Program-made: the position numbers and the translations under genes
DNA from: Ascarosepion bandense
Lineage: Eukaryota > Mollusca > Cephalopoda > Sepiida > Sepiidae
DNA length: 64,000 nt
Direction: 5' to 3'
Assembly (NCBI GenBank): GCA_037127315.1
Contig: JBBBDQ010001271.1
Location: 612,501 to 676,500, forward strand
In this document: piece after piece, positions 20,939 to 32,955 of the stretch
Numbering within the stretch: the stretch's first letter is position 1
How the letters are laid out: each line of letters begins with the position of its first letter
Notes under the pieces: generated by a model
The model's input: only the letters and a program-made list of their open reading frames with translations
Databases searched by the model: none
What the model was told of the DNA's origin: nothing

Positions 20939-21219
20939 TATATATATGTGTGATTTACAGTTGGGATCATTTTCTGATGATATCAGTCTGATTGGATAAT
21001 AATAATAATAATAACAACTACAGTAAACCACTACCTTAAGTGGCTCTCAAGAGTTGTGTAAGGTGAACAGTAGCTAAAAGAAAAAGACAAAAAAGAACAA
21101 AACTTACATCACGCTTTTTAACGTTCACTCCAGAAATATAAATTACAAGTTCAAAAAGTGTAACTTATGATTGCCACCAATTAGAACTGTGTGTTGTGGA
21201 AAGATATAGCCCCACAGAT

Positions 21220-21375
21220 CAACTTTGAAATTGCAAACTACCAAAACTTACATAATGACAGAAGCAGCTATCTTCATATCGTTTCAAATCATTTACGCAG
21301 ACTTGTAGGGGTGTCATTCAAATCATTTACGCGTCCTTGTCAAGGGTGTCATTCACCATCCTACCATCTTTATCC
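21220..21375 (+). repeat. Dispersed repeat Y, copy 1
   Basis: It has an AAATTGCAAACTACC block, GAAGCAGCTATCTTCA, and then two GTTTCAAATCATTTACGC-like blocks. The same series occurs twice at 22035-22330. The superfamily is unknown. Confidence 0.65.
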
Positions 21376-22034
21376 AAGTGTTGTATACAGTTCGTCGTAT
21401 ACCAAAGCGACGTATGCTGTATAACCTGCGAAGCAATGTTGATGATTGGCCTGAATTATAACGATGTGTAGATTCAAAATATAAATTCATTTAGTTTATT
21501 CTCTGCAATGTGGCGGTTGTGCGTAAAGTAGTCAGAGGAATACACACATACGAGGGAGTGACGGCGAGAGTTGCCTTTCCTTGGGTTCACTTCGCGTTCC
21601 GAGTCTGTCTGTCTGTCTGTCTGTCTCTCATATATACGTTCGCGTTCTGTTGAGCGTTACCCAATTACGCCATTTCCGGGCAGGCCTAATCACTAATTGT
21701 TGTCTTTGGTCAGTTGCATTTTAACGTTAACACGTTTATTTTATTGTTCAAATTTTTCCCCAACTTTGACATCCTGACGCAAATGCATGCTTATATCATT
21801 GTTTCTGACAACCCAAGCATTTCTCCTCGGCTCTAGAATATAATTTATTTCAAATTATACTCGCTTCTGGCCGCTTTTATTGTTTATCTTCATGACCTTG
21901 AAAACTGGCGTTGTTTATTTTTGTTTTTGCATTCCAGGTTCGAGTGAAATCATCGCCTGTTCTTTTTCAACTTTAACAGGAATAACTTCTTTTCAAGTTC
22001 AGTTATATTCTGTTGGTCCTCGTAAAATATAACA
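21376..22034. other. Gene-free spacer with relatively GC-rich centre
   Basis: 21500-21690 is less AT-rich than its surroundings and contains a (GTCT)n run at about 21605-21626. I see no ORF or splice pattern to call a gene. Confidence 0.45.
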
Positions 22035-22330
22035 CAAGGTCGCAATCGCAAATTACCAATACTACTATAAAATAGAAACTGCTGTTTTCACATCATTTCA
22101 AACCATTTACGCAGCCTTGTCGGGGATTTTATTCTCCATCCTTTCACTTCCATCTCACAGATCGAACGTCGCAATCACAAACTACCTACTCTTCCATGAA
22201 GGTGGAAGCAGCTCTCTTCACATCGTTTCAAATCATTTACGCAGACTCGTACGGGGTGTCATTCAAATCGTTTAGGCTACCTTGACGGGGATGACATTTT
22301 CCGCCTTCTATCCCACAGACCCAACGTCCT
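22035..22330 (+). repeat. Dispersed repeat Y, two tandem copies
   Basis: GTCGCAATC..CAAA..TACC blocks at about 22038 and 22169 give a period of about 131 bp. Each is followed by TTCACATC.TTTCAAA..ATTTACGCAG. The second copy has an added CGTTTAGGCTACCTTGACGG block, also present in the 21.2-kb copy as GTTTACGCGTCC-like sequence. Confidence 0.65.
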
Positions 22331-22369
22331 AAACATATCTCTCTACTATATGGGTACTTTGATGGCCAA

Positions 22370-22640
22370 GTTTCAGACGATCTTTATTCCTTAAGGCCAA
22401 CAGCTGAGACTTTTACACCCAAGACCCACCTTACTAAGTCCACAGAGCTGAATCATCCTCATCTTTTATGTATTCCTTTGATAAGAAGGAAGTTACTACC
22501 CAAAAGTTTGTTTCCACAAACCGTCAATTAATAGCAATGTTTATATTGCTTCTCCTGAATGCTTGCCGGAACTCCACAATCTTGACATCTACTATTCTCG
22601 AGCCAGTCCTTATCTAACCGCCATATTCTCGGGATTTTCA
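22370..22640 (+). mobile_element. Diverged LINE C-terminal relic
   Basis: It reads STELNHPHLLCIPLIRRKLL and PKSLFPQTVN, then decays. The NHPH block also occurs in the relic at 61.6 kb (ESNHPHPLSILLV). Short and broken. Confidence 0.5.
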
Positions 22641-23879
22641 CTTCCTATTTCTTACTCTTACTTTCATATCACCATATTGAGTTTGTCTCTACATTGACTG
22701 GCATTTGGGCCGTCGATCTGGTGAATTTTAGTTAAGAATAAATCTACAAAGCGTTACTTAATCCTTTGCATGACCTTCTCGCGATATCCCACGACAGTGT
22801 TGTTGCATCAGCAAACATCTGGTTAGAAACACACGTGCCAATGACCCTGCTGCTAATATATCATTTCCACCCTTCTGTATTGTTATTTCTGGGGTCACAT
22901 TTAATCAAATATGTTTAGTGGACGCTATACGCTGAACCAATACCGCACCATCCTCTAAAAATACAACAAGCCACTGCGGTGTTATAAGAATAACAACGTT
23001 ATTTGATGGTCGAAGACTAAAGATTTTTATAAAAATATCTAATATTCTTAGCTTGCATTATCCCCAGGTCGAAATTGGCATCAATCCTAGTGTCAAGAAA
23101 TCAATCCTGCAGCTTATGTGATACTAAGCTGAACTTTATCTGGTTTATTGGCATTTGAGGGAACAACAGGGCTTAACACATCAACCTGTGCGCATCTATC
23201 TATCTATCTATGGTTCGGTTTGGTTTGTTTGACGTCATCTCAACTGTCTATGAGTCATTTAATGCCGAAAATTTTTGGAATTTTCTTTATTTTACTATTA
23301 AAATCTAATACTAGATTTGTTTTTATACTAAAACCTATTGCTGAAATTTTAATAAAAAATATATTTTTATAATTTCATAGCATTTTGACCCAAGTTTTGA
23401 ACTTCATTGTTTTCTCATAGCTGGTTCTCTAATAGATGTTACTACCCCGGGTCAGGTTGGACCTGGGAACAACAGCAACTAAAAGCTGGTTATAGGCTAG
23501 GATCACATTTGTTAATTCATTCCAATTAACGTAAAGTTACTTATAGCAAATATTAATTCACCCCGATAAATTATAAATTTTAAATTAAAGCTCTTATTTT
23601 TATTTATTTATTTATTTTTTTTTTACTAATTTTTAGGCAGGGCTAAGGGTTTGGCTTGCAAATAATTTACAATTGAATATTAAAACAAAAAAAAGAAAAG
23701 ACTGTTTCGGGCTTTTCATCGGGGTGAGAATGCAGACCCTAGACTCATATGGCGCACCGAGTCACACACTTTTGGGTAATCGCAAAAGTCAATCTAACTG
23801 CAGTACTATGGAACAGCATTGCTCTGGGAGAATCTGGTGCGGATTTTAGTAAATACAAGTTCTTTTTTTGTTTGGGGAT
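22641..23879. other. Gene-free spacer
   Basis: A (TCTA)n run at about 23194-23211 and AT-rich stretches; no recognised gene or named repeat. Confidence 0.55.
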
Positions 23880-24280
23880 GAATTAATATTGTCGGGTTAG
23901 TTATCTGAAAAGATCTCCAAACTCCTCAAAATCTAGTATTGATTCCTTCCTAACTTTTTTGTCTGAAGTAGTGCGGAATACCAACATCTTGATTATATCA
24001 TTATTTTCTCATGTGATGCAGTTTCTGTTATTTGGTATAGTTCTTTGTTTCTGATTCTGTAGCGCCAAACCAAAACATTCTTAGAAGGGCGGTCTTCACC
24101 AAAACTCACGGGCTTCACTCACTCAAAGCCATTTTTAAGCCTTGATTTTATTAAGCAGCTGCATACAGCAGTCAGTTTAGATATTTCTAAACCAATTTGG
24201 CGCCATGCATGACATCTGTATGAAAATCACGACCCGATGAGGCTATTTAAAAACATTCCTCATGTTTTCAGGTTAATAAT
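23880..24280. repeat. Dispersed repeat X, copy 2
   Basis: It shares an AACATCTTGATT core, TTCTGTTATTTGGTA and a TTTTAAGCC.TGAT..TT series with 57350-57740, and parts with 33170-33480 and 60500-60620. No coding capacity. Confidence 0.6.
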
Positions 24281-25080
24281 TTGGTTTTGTAGCTGTTTGC
24301 GATGTTGATCTGAACTACCTCTTGCACAGGCTATTCTATGCTAAATTTCCACTTTTCTATAATAAATTTACTATAATATATTCCTACACCGATGTATTTA
24401 AAGTGTTTAGTATTTACTAATTTCACTACGTGAGTTTTTTTTATGGATTTGGTGTATATGTTATCTATGGTTTTATTTCAATTGTATATATAGTTTTAAA
24501 GCTATGCTATGTTCATGTGTTAAAGTGCTCACTATCAGGGAAAGAGAGTATGTAAATATAAAAGTGGATATTGAAGTCAAACGCACAGGGCATGACGATT
24601 ACGTTTAGCATGAAATAGATTGTCACCTCCGGGTGCTAACGGAGTCACATCTTCGCATCTTTCCAGCAGAACAACCAGGCTTGAAAACAGCATTGAGAAC
24701 TTCTTTTCAGTGAGCTTTCTAAAAAAATTCAAATTGTCAAGCTTCTAGACAGAGTGATCAATCTCCTCGATGATATAAAAATTGATTCCAGCACAATTGG
24801 ATGCTCTCAAACTAGATGATACTAAATGTAGTTCTGACTGGCTTGTGCCAAAGGGGTTGTGCTATAAGATCCAAGGTTTAAGGTCATATCAACAAGATCT
24901 CTCTTCTGAAGTGCGCTAGTCAGCACTTCGTGCTGCTAGCTGATTTTGTGGGCAAAACAGAATAATGTTGTCATGGCATCAGTCATTGTGGACGTAGGTC
25001 TTCATGTCATACACCCGCATCAATCTCACATTCCATAAATTCTTGCTTCTAGTTAGCTCACCTCTGCTCTTTATGGGTTT
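24281..25080. other. Gene-free spacer, possibly pseudogene remains
   Basis: No ORF of note. It lies on the far side of the RTE insertion from the pseudogene at 26.8-27.5 kb and could hold more of it, but I could not match any motif. Confidence 0.4.
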
Positions 25081-25870
25081 CATCATCATCATCTTCTATG
25101 TGCCATGTCCTTTCAGGACGTAAGCGATCATAGCTCTCCACTTCCTTCTATCTCTTGTTGCTATTAATATCCCTTCTCCTGTTATGCCACTCATACTCGC
25201 TCCACCACCCATCTGCTCAAGTCTATCAGGTATGTTGTGCGCTGCTTTCCCTTATCCCTCTTCCCCTCTACCCGTCCCGTGAGCATCAGGTTCACCAATC
25301 CCTCTTTCCTCATTACATGTCCCAAAAAACTTCAGCTGTCTTTTCCTTGTGTTAAGTATCAGTTCCTTTTACTGTCCATCCTCTCTAAAATCTCGTCATT
25401 GCTCGTGTGCGCCGTCCATGGTATCCTCAGCATCCTTCTGTTGAACGACATTTCGGTTTTTTTAAGTCTTTCCTTCATCTTTAGTTAAATTGTCCAGTAT
25501 TCGCTGCATACTGAAGAACAGACGTCACATAACAATCCAGTACTCTCTTCTTTGTTTTTAGCAAAGTTTTCCTGTCTCTTAATACTCTACTCAGCTTCTG
25601 GAATGCATCCTTGGCCATACCAATGCGCCTTCGGATCTCCGTATCGCACTTTCCGTCCTCTGTTAAAACACTTCCAAGGTATTTAAATTTCTGCACCTGT
25701 TTGATTTTCGTTTCAATAATTCGTAGAGGCAATTTTGGCTTCCTCTTTTTACTGATTGTCATGCATTCAGTTTTCTTGTAGTTTATTTGTAGTCCTTTCT
25801 TTCCCCCATATTTAACTACTTCCTATAGGAAGTTTTGTAGTTTCTTTCCTGTATTTATTATCAGCACTGT
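25081..25870 (-). mobile_element. RTE-type LINE, 3' half
   Basis: The minus strand reads TVLIIN, then KKGLQINYKKTECM, FKYLGSVLTEDGKCDTEIRR, RIGMAKDAFQKLSRVLRDR and KRVLDCYVTSVLQYA. The C-terminal domain follows (decayed, with frameshifts) and a (GAT)n tail at 25081-25094. The first residues continue directly from the YVDD motif at 26566, on the other side of an inserted LINE. Confidence 0.88.
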
Positions 25871-26565
25871 ATTTTTTTTAATCATCTCACCCCAAGCAAG
25901 GCATTCCACTGCCACTATTGCGCATGGGGCTACATAGGGGAAGGTAAAGAGAAGGAGTGGTTATACATAGGGAATGTCAGGAGGAAGGTGACAGATGAGT
26001 AAGGATAGCGAGGATGAGGGTTTGGCAGATGGGAAGAGTGTTTGATAGAATGGGAGCAGGTTATTGTGTTAGGAGGTGTCTATTGACCTTACATTTAAAC
26101 TCTTGGAGATTGTAGCCGTCGGGGAAGCAATCGTGTGGAAGAGAATTCCACAGTCGGGAAGTGCGAGGAAAGAAACTGTTGGAGTAGAAGTTACGGCTGC
26201 ATTTTATCGGTTTCACTGTAAAAGAGTGGGATCTAGTTGCTAATCTAGTATCTCGTTTAAATTCGTATTTAGGGGGCACCAGTGATCTAAGTTCATCGGA
26301 GCAGAAGCCGTGAAAGTATTTATAGAAGAGACACAGGGAAGCCACGTCGCGCCGGTGGGAGAGAGACTGCAGGCGGTCTGCCAAGTCGGTATCTATCACA
26401 TTACAGACCCTCCTCTGAACCTTATCGAGAAGCCCGAGGAGAACAGCAGGGGCACCCGACCAGATATGGCAGCAGTATTCAATGCACGGGCGGATGGTAG
26501 ATTTATAAATGTGCAGGATAGATTTAGACGGAAAAAACTTCCGGGCCCTACACAGAGAGCCGACT
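25871..26565 (-). mobile_element. LINE (CR1/L2-like) inserted into the RTE element
   Basis: About 695 bp on the minus strand. An ORF of 169 codons (26061-26570) begins in the inserted LINE with SLCRARKFFPSKSILHIYKS, STIRPCIEYCCHIWSGAPA, LLDKVQRRVCNVI and runs to FKCKVNRHLLTQ with no stop. The 3' UTR, conserved tail and oligo-A (25871-25880) follow. This is the best preserved LINE C-terminus in the window. Only the last part of the element is present, so it is 5'-truncated on insertion. Confidence 0.92.
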
Positions 26566-26795
26566 ATCATCTACGTATCTTATATTGTGCAGATTGCGGT
26601 CACGAATGATGAATCCTAGTGGGACTTCTGGAGCTCTCAGGGTGGTCTCGCTGAATAGGTTGGATACATCCGGTGAGAATACACATCCTTTTCTTACGCC
26701 TCTTTTAGTCTTTGTGTACTTGCTGAACTGGTTACCCGTCCGTATGCAAACAGTTTGCAGCCAGTAAAGGTTCTCTAAGGCTTTTCCCAAATATG
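26566..26795 (-). mobile_element. RTE-type LINE, reverse transcriptase palm fragment
   Basis: The minus strand reads YLGKALENLYWLQT, then TKRGVRKGCVFSPDVSNLF, GFIIRDRNLHNIRYVDD. GVR.GC..SP is RT block 4 and RYVDD the catalytic block; the codons for DD are the last before the LINE insertion at 26565/26566. The 5' side is truncated at about 26795, within the decayed pseudogene. Confidence 0.87.
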
Positions 26796-27500
26796 TCAAG
26801 GTTGCATCACTTGTTCAATAACAGAGTCAGTTGAAATGCTGACCTACTAATGGTTACTATGTGGCACAAAATGAAACTGACTCTGAGAAGTGTTGATGCA
26901 GCCAAGGATGCTTTTCAGGCAATTTTATCATCCATTATAGGTACAATCATACACGCTTTGCATAGTTAAAATGCGCTCTTGCTGCAAATAAAGTTAGATT
27001 CCGCCACACAAGATGCAACTTTCAAACCCATGTTCTTTCAACATGAATAAACAGCTGAATCATATCGATGTACTCAATGTAAGCCAGCTATAACTTTGGT
27101 GAATTTAATTTGTTTCTGAGTTCATACATCAGAGTATTGAGCTCCCCGATGGCTGTAGATTTGCCAATGTCATCAGTACTGATCTCATGCGCTTGAGGTT
27201 TATTATACAAATCGTTTATTTCATCCACATCAGACTGTTTTAGTTTCACAGGCAAATAGCCTTGCAACACAACATTAAAATTATCTTGAAACACATTGTC
27301 GTGATCTCAAGAGTTCCTTCAATATCTAAAGGCTCAGCTTCATTCTCCACAGACGCAAACACTTATTCCCTGCTGAATGTAATCTCTCTCTCATCTGTCT
27401 ACTTCTGTTACATCATCTGAGTCCGATAGCTGAGGATCCAATTGGTCAGCATCTTCTGGAAGCACAGCATCGACAAGTTTACTCATCAAAGTTTCATATG
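26796..27500 (-). pseudogene. Decayed pseudogene of an uncharacterised transposon-associated protein family
   Basis: Minus-strand pieces run KLVDAVLPEDADQLDPQLSD, then VVLQGYLPVKLKQSDVDEIN, then after stops AYIEYIDMIQLFIHVERTWV, KLHLVWRNLTLFAARAHFNYA, LPEKHPWLHQ and VIEQVMQP. The order (FI.AERTG.W.LHL, FAA..H.NYAK, LP..HP, IEQ..M) resembles a multi-copy uncharacterised protein family I recall from molluscs and cnidarians. I have no verified name for it. At least three stops and one shift interrupt it, and an RTE fragment cuts its 3' side. Confidence 0.55.
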
Positions 27501-28555
27501 CAAAGAAGTATGTTCATAAAGCTCTTGAGCCAGCCTTTCAGAAAAGAACGGGACACACCAAGATTTTCTCGTAGATGGTAGACAGTAACTAGGACAACTC
27601 AGTACTATTCATAAGACTTCTTCCCTTACCGGAAGGTGAGGTTTCGTTATAAAGAACTAATTGAAACAAGCCTGAATTTAATTTGCTATCCAAGGATAGA
27701 TTGTGAATGCATCGAAAAACTTCTTTCCATTTTTATTAAGTACATATATGCTACCAAAGTTCTCGCAGCATCCTCCTACATCCACCTACATCCTCGCAAG
27801 AATCCAGCGAATAGGAGGATATGGATATACAGATTTTTTAAATTTATGTTGCAAAACATCATTCCTCTTAGAAACCGAACAACACAAAATACATATATAC
27901 GTAGCATAAATAAAACAACATGAAACAATTTCAAGATACAGATACTAACTAATATTCCCGTATTTCATAAAATTCCCTCAAGGTTGTCCACTCTTGGTTG
28001 ATTTTTCACTTCACTGATCCAGAACAGTCTAAATAAAGTCGAGGTTCAAATATTCTCTGTCTCTTGAATGCTATCTATTAACAGATACTATCTGATCTAT
28101 AAGAATATGAAGCAGTTACAGATTATATTGTACAATTGAGATACATGAATTCAACTACTAACAATTAGAAATTGTCTTCAAGGTTTCGAATAACATTTAA
28201 TACATATTCGAAAGACCATATGCATAAAAACACTAAACTAACGAAGTGAATGAGAATCATGTTTCAGATTATAGCATCTTTTATGTTGTTTTTTTGTTTT
28301 TTCAAAGAAAGTGGTGCTCAAAAAAACTTCCGTAAAAATTCCCCGAATTGGATGAGAGAGAATTTTTTCATTTTCTTGGACGATATAAAATCCTGCTACC
28401 ACTGATATAAAGCATGTCATGGTAACGTTGTAGGTGGGAGGGGTACACCTTATAAAACAATAAGAAGTGAACTGGAGAGCTACAACGGAGACTGTGGCCG
28501 TGGCTTACAAGAAAGAACACAGCAGCTGATTGCCTCCGTACACCAGAATTCATTT
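27501..28555. other. Gene-free spacer
   Basis: Two overlapping short ORFs (27636-27923) show no family resemblance. No named repeat. Confidence 0.5.
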
Positions 28556-28559
28556 AACA

Positions 28560-29260
28560 AATACGGAAGAAATTGATGGAAGACCCAGGCAAGGTAATGC
28601 AGGCTTTAACGAGGGAAATGGGTGTTACTATTTCCACCATAAAGTTAACCTTGAATGAAAACATTCGATATTTGTCATACAAGAAGTGTGAAAGTCAACT
28701 TAAGGAAAATTAGAAAGGCATAGAAACACCTGAACAAAGTGACAATTGGATTCTTCACCCAAAACAACAGATGGCTGGCATACAATCCATATAATGTTCT
28801 TCGTGTCATGTAGTTTCCCCAAACGGTGATGGTTTTTGGTGTGGCTCCAGTGAAGTTGATGTCATGCTCCCTCACATCTTTGAACAGGCTCAATACGGAT
28901 GGCTCTGTAGAGTTGTTGAACACCTTGGCCATAGCTTGGTTGAGAGGGTAGCTGCTGGAAGACCATATGTATGGCATGAGGATTCAGCTACTTGCCGCAA
29001 CTCCGGGAAGTGACAGAAGTGATTGTCAGATAATTTTTACAACTTCACTAGTCCCAACGTCCGGACCCTTAATTCACCTAATTGTAATCCCATGGATTAT
29101 TATGCGAGGGTCACCGTTCAGAAAGACACCAACTGCACTGCTTGCAATACTGCCTAGGATTATGGAGGTGTTTGAGGCGCTCCTAGGGACACAATAAAAA
29201 TGGGATGATCCAGATTCAAGAGTTGGATCGAGATGATGGTAGATACTGAAGGTGGTTTCT
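28560..29260 (+). mobile_element. mariner/Tc1-superfamily transposase relic
   Basis: Plus-strand fragments in shifting frames: DDPGK-like start with MGVTISTIK, then VERVAAGRPYVWHEDSATC (second catalytic Asp region), LSDNFYNFTSPNV, CNPMDYYARG (third Asp region) and RIMEVFEALLGTQ. One part of the middle is also out of frame. Several stops. Similar in family to 37690-38300. No terminal repeats identified. Confidence 0.72.
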
Positions 29261-29387
29261 TTAAGTGATTTGTCTTGTTTATTAAAACTTGCATTCCACT
29301 TTCCTATTTTCGAATAAATTGATTTTTGGCTTAGGTATTCACTTTGTTTCCCGTTTAAAAAAAACCTGTCAAATTTAACTCGAACAT

Positions 29388-29390
<3 letters not shown>

Positions 29391-29442
<52 letters not shown>

Positions 29443-29445
29443 ATG
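29391..29445. repeat. (TA)n(TG)n microsatellite
   Basis: TA then TG run. 29446-30120 beyond it is AT-rich and empty of recognisable features. Confidence 0.93.
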
Positions 29446-30129
29446 TGCTTAACCTAATTTAAAATTGTTATATTGCGCAGGTTGATAAAAATATAAAAAT
29501 GTTTGGGCGTAATTCACAATAACGCAAACATTTTTAAACAAACCATTCGATTGTTATTATTAATAGATTGGGCTTCAAAAGAATAAAAGACTCAGAAACA
29601 AACAGAAAAAAAAACGACTAAAATTTGAATTTTTTATTCATATTTCTGTCTGAACTAATTTTTTTCAAAATTATATGCAAGGTTTTATGTCAATTTTTTG
29701 AGTTGTTCAAAAACAGAATCGAAAATATGCACAGGAAAAATATTTTCGATTTTCTTTCGTTCTTTTTTTCTTTTTCTTTTTTCCTAAGAGGCAGTGTTAT
29801 GTGAAAACTACGATAGTCACTAATAGTAACTATTGTATTTAACCTTCTTCGGAAAACTTGTTCCTAAAGAATTTTAATCAAATGTTCTTGGTCTACTTAT
29901 GCTACCATTCAAAAAAAGATCCGAGTCTCCAGATGTTTTCTAAGATGATTAGTCTGATATATAACATTACATTAGCTAAATTATATATTGCAGTAATCTC
30001 TTCTTATCCGGAGCATATGTGTTAAGACCATCAGCAGATAATTGAAACAGTGGATAGTACCGAACTGTATATATACAGTTTAAATTTATAAAATACAATT
30101 AAGACAGTAAACAAAACCTCACCTACCTC

Positions 30130-32760
30130 GCTCATCCTTTCTTTCAATAATATTCTAGGTATTCGTTCCAATTTGGAAAAAAACGTTTTTTTTTTTTTGT
30201 TTTGGAACCATCACCAGATATATTTACCCTCTGTAAAAATAACTTAAATTCTTCAATTGCTACAAATAAATTCTTCCCCTTTGCTGAAAAGATTACAGAA
30301 TTCACATGCATGACCTTGGTGTTTACATTCAGGATAATACTCTGATTACCTGGGATTTGTCTCTCGAGGCCCCTGATTACTGCTTCAAGAGTAAAGATTT
30401 TTTTCCCTTTATCGCTCCCTATTTTCCCAGGACTGTAGTATATTAGACATAATAACTGAGTGTATAAAAAAGAACTTTCTCTCCATCCATCTGAACATTA
30501 TAGTTAAGAATATAGCAAAAGCACTACATCATTCTGTGGACCTAATAGCTGAGAGTATAGAAAAGGCACTTTCTCTTCATCTTCGGTGACATTAATGCTC
30601 AGCATGACACGTGGCTAAAACATTCTAAAGGCAATGATGTTGCCGGTATTCAGTCATTAGATTTTTCCATTACACAATACTTGGCTCAAATCGTGAATTT
30701 CCCCACTCGCTTCCCTAGTAAAACAGACCAACAATCTTCTCTACTCGATTTATTTGTTATCTCTTCGCCTCGCTCTTACCGAACTTCGCAATACTTAGTA
30801 ACTCTGACTACTGTGTGGTAGTTATTGATATTTCGTTTTTAATCATCTATTAAACAGAAATCTCCTATACTCAAGATCTTTTTCCATTACCAGCATGTTT
30901 ATTGGGATTCACTCCGTGATTTTCTTCGAGATACCCCACAGACTGACATTTTCAACCTTCCAATTGAAAAATGCGCCACTGAGGTTTTTCTTAGGTCAAA
31001 GCCGGCATAGTGAAACCTCAATCCTCTCCATGGTTCAAATCAGCATGCTGGTCACTAGTGCAAAATCTCTGTACCCATCTTAAATTAATTTGAGGATTTA
31101 ACATCCTTCGCTGATAAAGCTAAATGCTTTGCCCATAAATCTTTTTCACACTTTAATCTTGACTTCTCCGGGGTATTTCTACCTAATTTCCCACTTAGAA
31201 CGGAGCTTCTGTGGAGTGATATGCATATAACCCCTTCCATTTTTCCATTCATCTCTAACCTAGATTCCCACAAAACATGAGGATCCGATGACATCCCTTT
31301 AATATTCATGAAGGAGTGTGCTCCCGAACTGGCTCCTGCTTCCTTTAAAATGTATAATAACTGCTTTGCTGCCTGCTGCTTTCCTGATATCTGGAAGTCA
31401 GCGTCTGTTCCAGTTTTTAAGAACACTAGTGAGCCGTCCGATCCTATCCTTCTACCTAGTTTTGGAAAACTCCTAGAGAACTTAATCAATGCTGAATTGG
31501 TTCATCATCTGTCATTGCAGGGCCTTTTCTCAGACAAGCAATACGGCTTTTGTTTCTCCAGGTCAACAGCTGACGTACTGACGATAATTGCGGAACAAGT
31601 CTATTCTGCTCTAGTTAAAAACGATGAATCTCGGGCTGTAGCATTGGACATCTAGAAAGCTTTTGACAGAGTCTGACATTCAGTCATTCTCCACAAGCTG
31701 AAAAGTTACAGTGTTTCTGGACACATTTTTGAGCTGGTCGTCTTTCCTATCAAATCGTGAAAGTTATTCTGAACGGCCACTCGGCTAGATACTTTCGTAC
31801 TAAAGCAGGTGTTTCCCCAGGACTCCATTCTGAATCTTACGCTGTTTTTAATTTTTATTCATGACTTTCCTGATGATAACTCTCAACTTGTTATCTACGC
31901 TGACGACACAACAATTTACTCCTGACTTGATAGAAAGGCTGATCAGTCCGACAAAATGGTAGCTGATGTCCAAAACGACCTCAAGACAGTCGTTAATTGG
32001 GGAAAAAAGATGGTTGGTCACTTTTAACAGCTCCAAAACTAAACTGCTTTCAATTAATCATCTGAGAAACCTCTCTCCTTTCATCAACATGGCTGATGCC
32101 AACTTGAAAGAAAGTGACTCGTTGCGCTTTCTCGGGCTCACGTTCCTGGCTGACATGAAGTACGACGACTACATTGAATCCATTGCTTGGTCAACTGCTA
32201 ATAAAGTCAGTTCACTATGTTGGGCAAGACAGTTGTTCTCTCCACAATATATCTTACAATTCTATGAATTTACTATTCGAATATTGTTGCCACATCGTCC
32301 TATGCACCTGCTATTTACTTTGAGCTCCTCCTTTCTTATTTGGATCTTATCAGATCCAAATAAGAATAAGCAATATTATTGGTCCTGATATGGCAGCTCG
32401 GCTCCTGTCACTTATCCACCGCCGTAAGGTTGCCTTTATGTCACTTTTTTTTTTTTTATAAATACTATCATGGTAATTTTTCGGATGAGCTCTTTGCTTT
32501 GATACCTAGACTTTATGGATTTATAAGCGCAATACTAGACTGGTGTTGAGATCTCACTAGTTTACTGTTAATCTGACCATATGTGGCCGTAAGCTTTATT
32601 CTAACTGCTTTTATTATTTCACATTTCTCTCACATGGAACTTCCTTCTGGATCAATGCTTTCCAGCTAACTTTAATCTGCAAAAACGTAATTGCAAAAAT
32701 TTAATTGCAATGTCAATAATTGCTCTTTACTGTCCTCTTGATTAATCTGTTCCCTTTCTG
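30130..32760 (+). mobile_element. Long decayed LINE (CR1/L2-like) with endonuclease and RT
   Basis: Fragments in order: endonuclease GDINAQHDTWL at 30585-30617, then ITQYLAQIVNFPTRFPSK, TDQQSSLLDLF; RT blocks SVPVFKN.SEPSDP, LFSDKQYGFCFSRSTAD, AVALDI.KAFDRV, a VFPQDSILN block and VIYADDTTIYS (YADD at 31896-31907); then NSSKTKLLSINHL, HRRKVAF and FYKYYHG. Stops and shifts are spread throughout, including a stop just after ALDI. It is the only LINE here that keeps the endonuclease region. The 3' tail is replaced by a SINE at about 32800. Confidence 0.87.
32335..32364. repeat. Perfect 13-bp hairpin in the LINE
   Basis: CTTATTTGGATCT (32335-32347), loop TATC, then its exact complement (32352-32364). 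It sits in the region where the LINE family codes for the TIRP..Y block and has no counterpart in the other LINE copies here. Confidence 0.9.
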
Positions 32761-32799
32761 CTCACTATTAATATTTCTGTTCCTAATTCTTTCACACCC

Positions 32800-32955
32800 T
32801 TGTCCTGTTATTTAACCCATAACTGGAGGGAAGAGACGGATTAATACCTTTCCCAAGGGTATTTGCGCGTAAGTGAATGCAATGAATTCAATTGGAGTTC
32901 GAAATCGGCTCCCCGATTTCTCGTTCCGAGCCGATATCCACTGGACCACAACGCA
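32800..32955 (-). mobile_element. SINE family A, tRNA-like half only
   Basis: It contains the body from CCTGTTATTTAACCC to the tRNA-like head, with minus-strand B-box near 32905. The distal half (hairpin and tail) is missing. The flank beyond 32955 is shared with 36896-37026. Confidence 0.85.
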
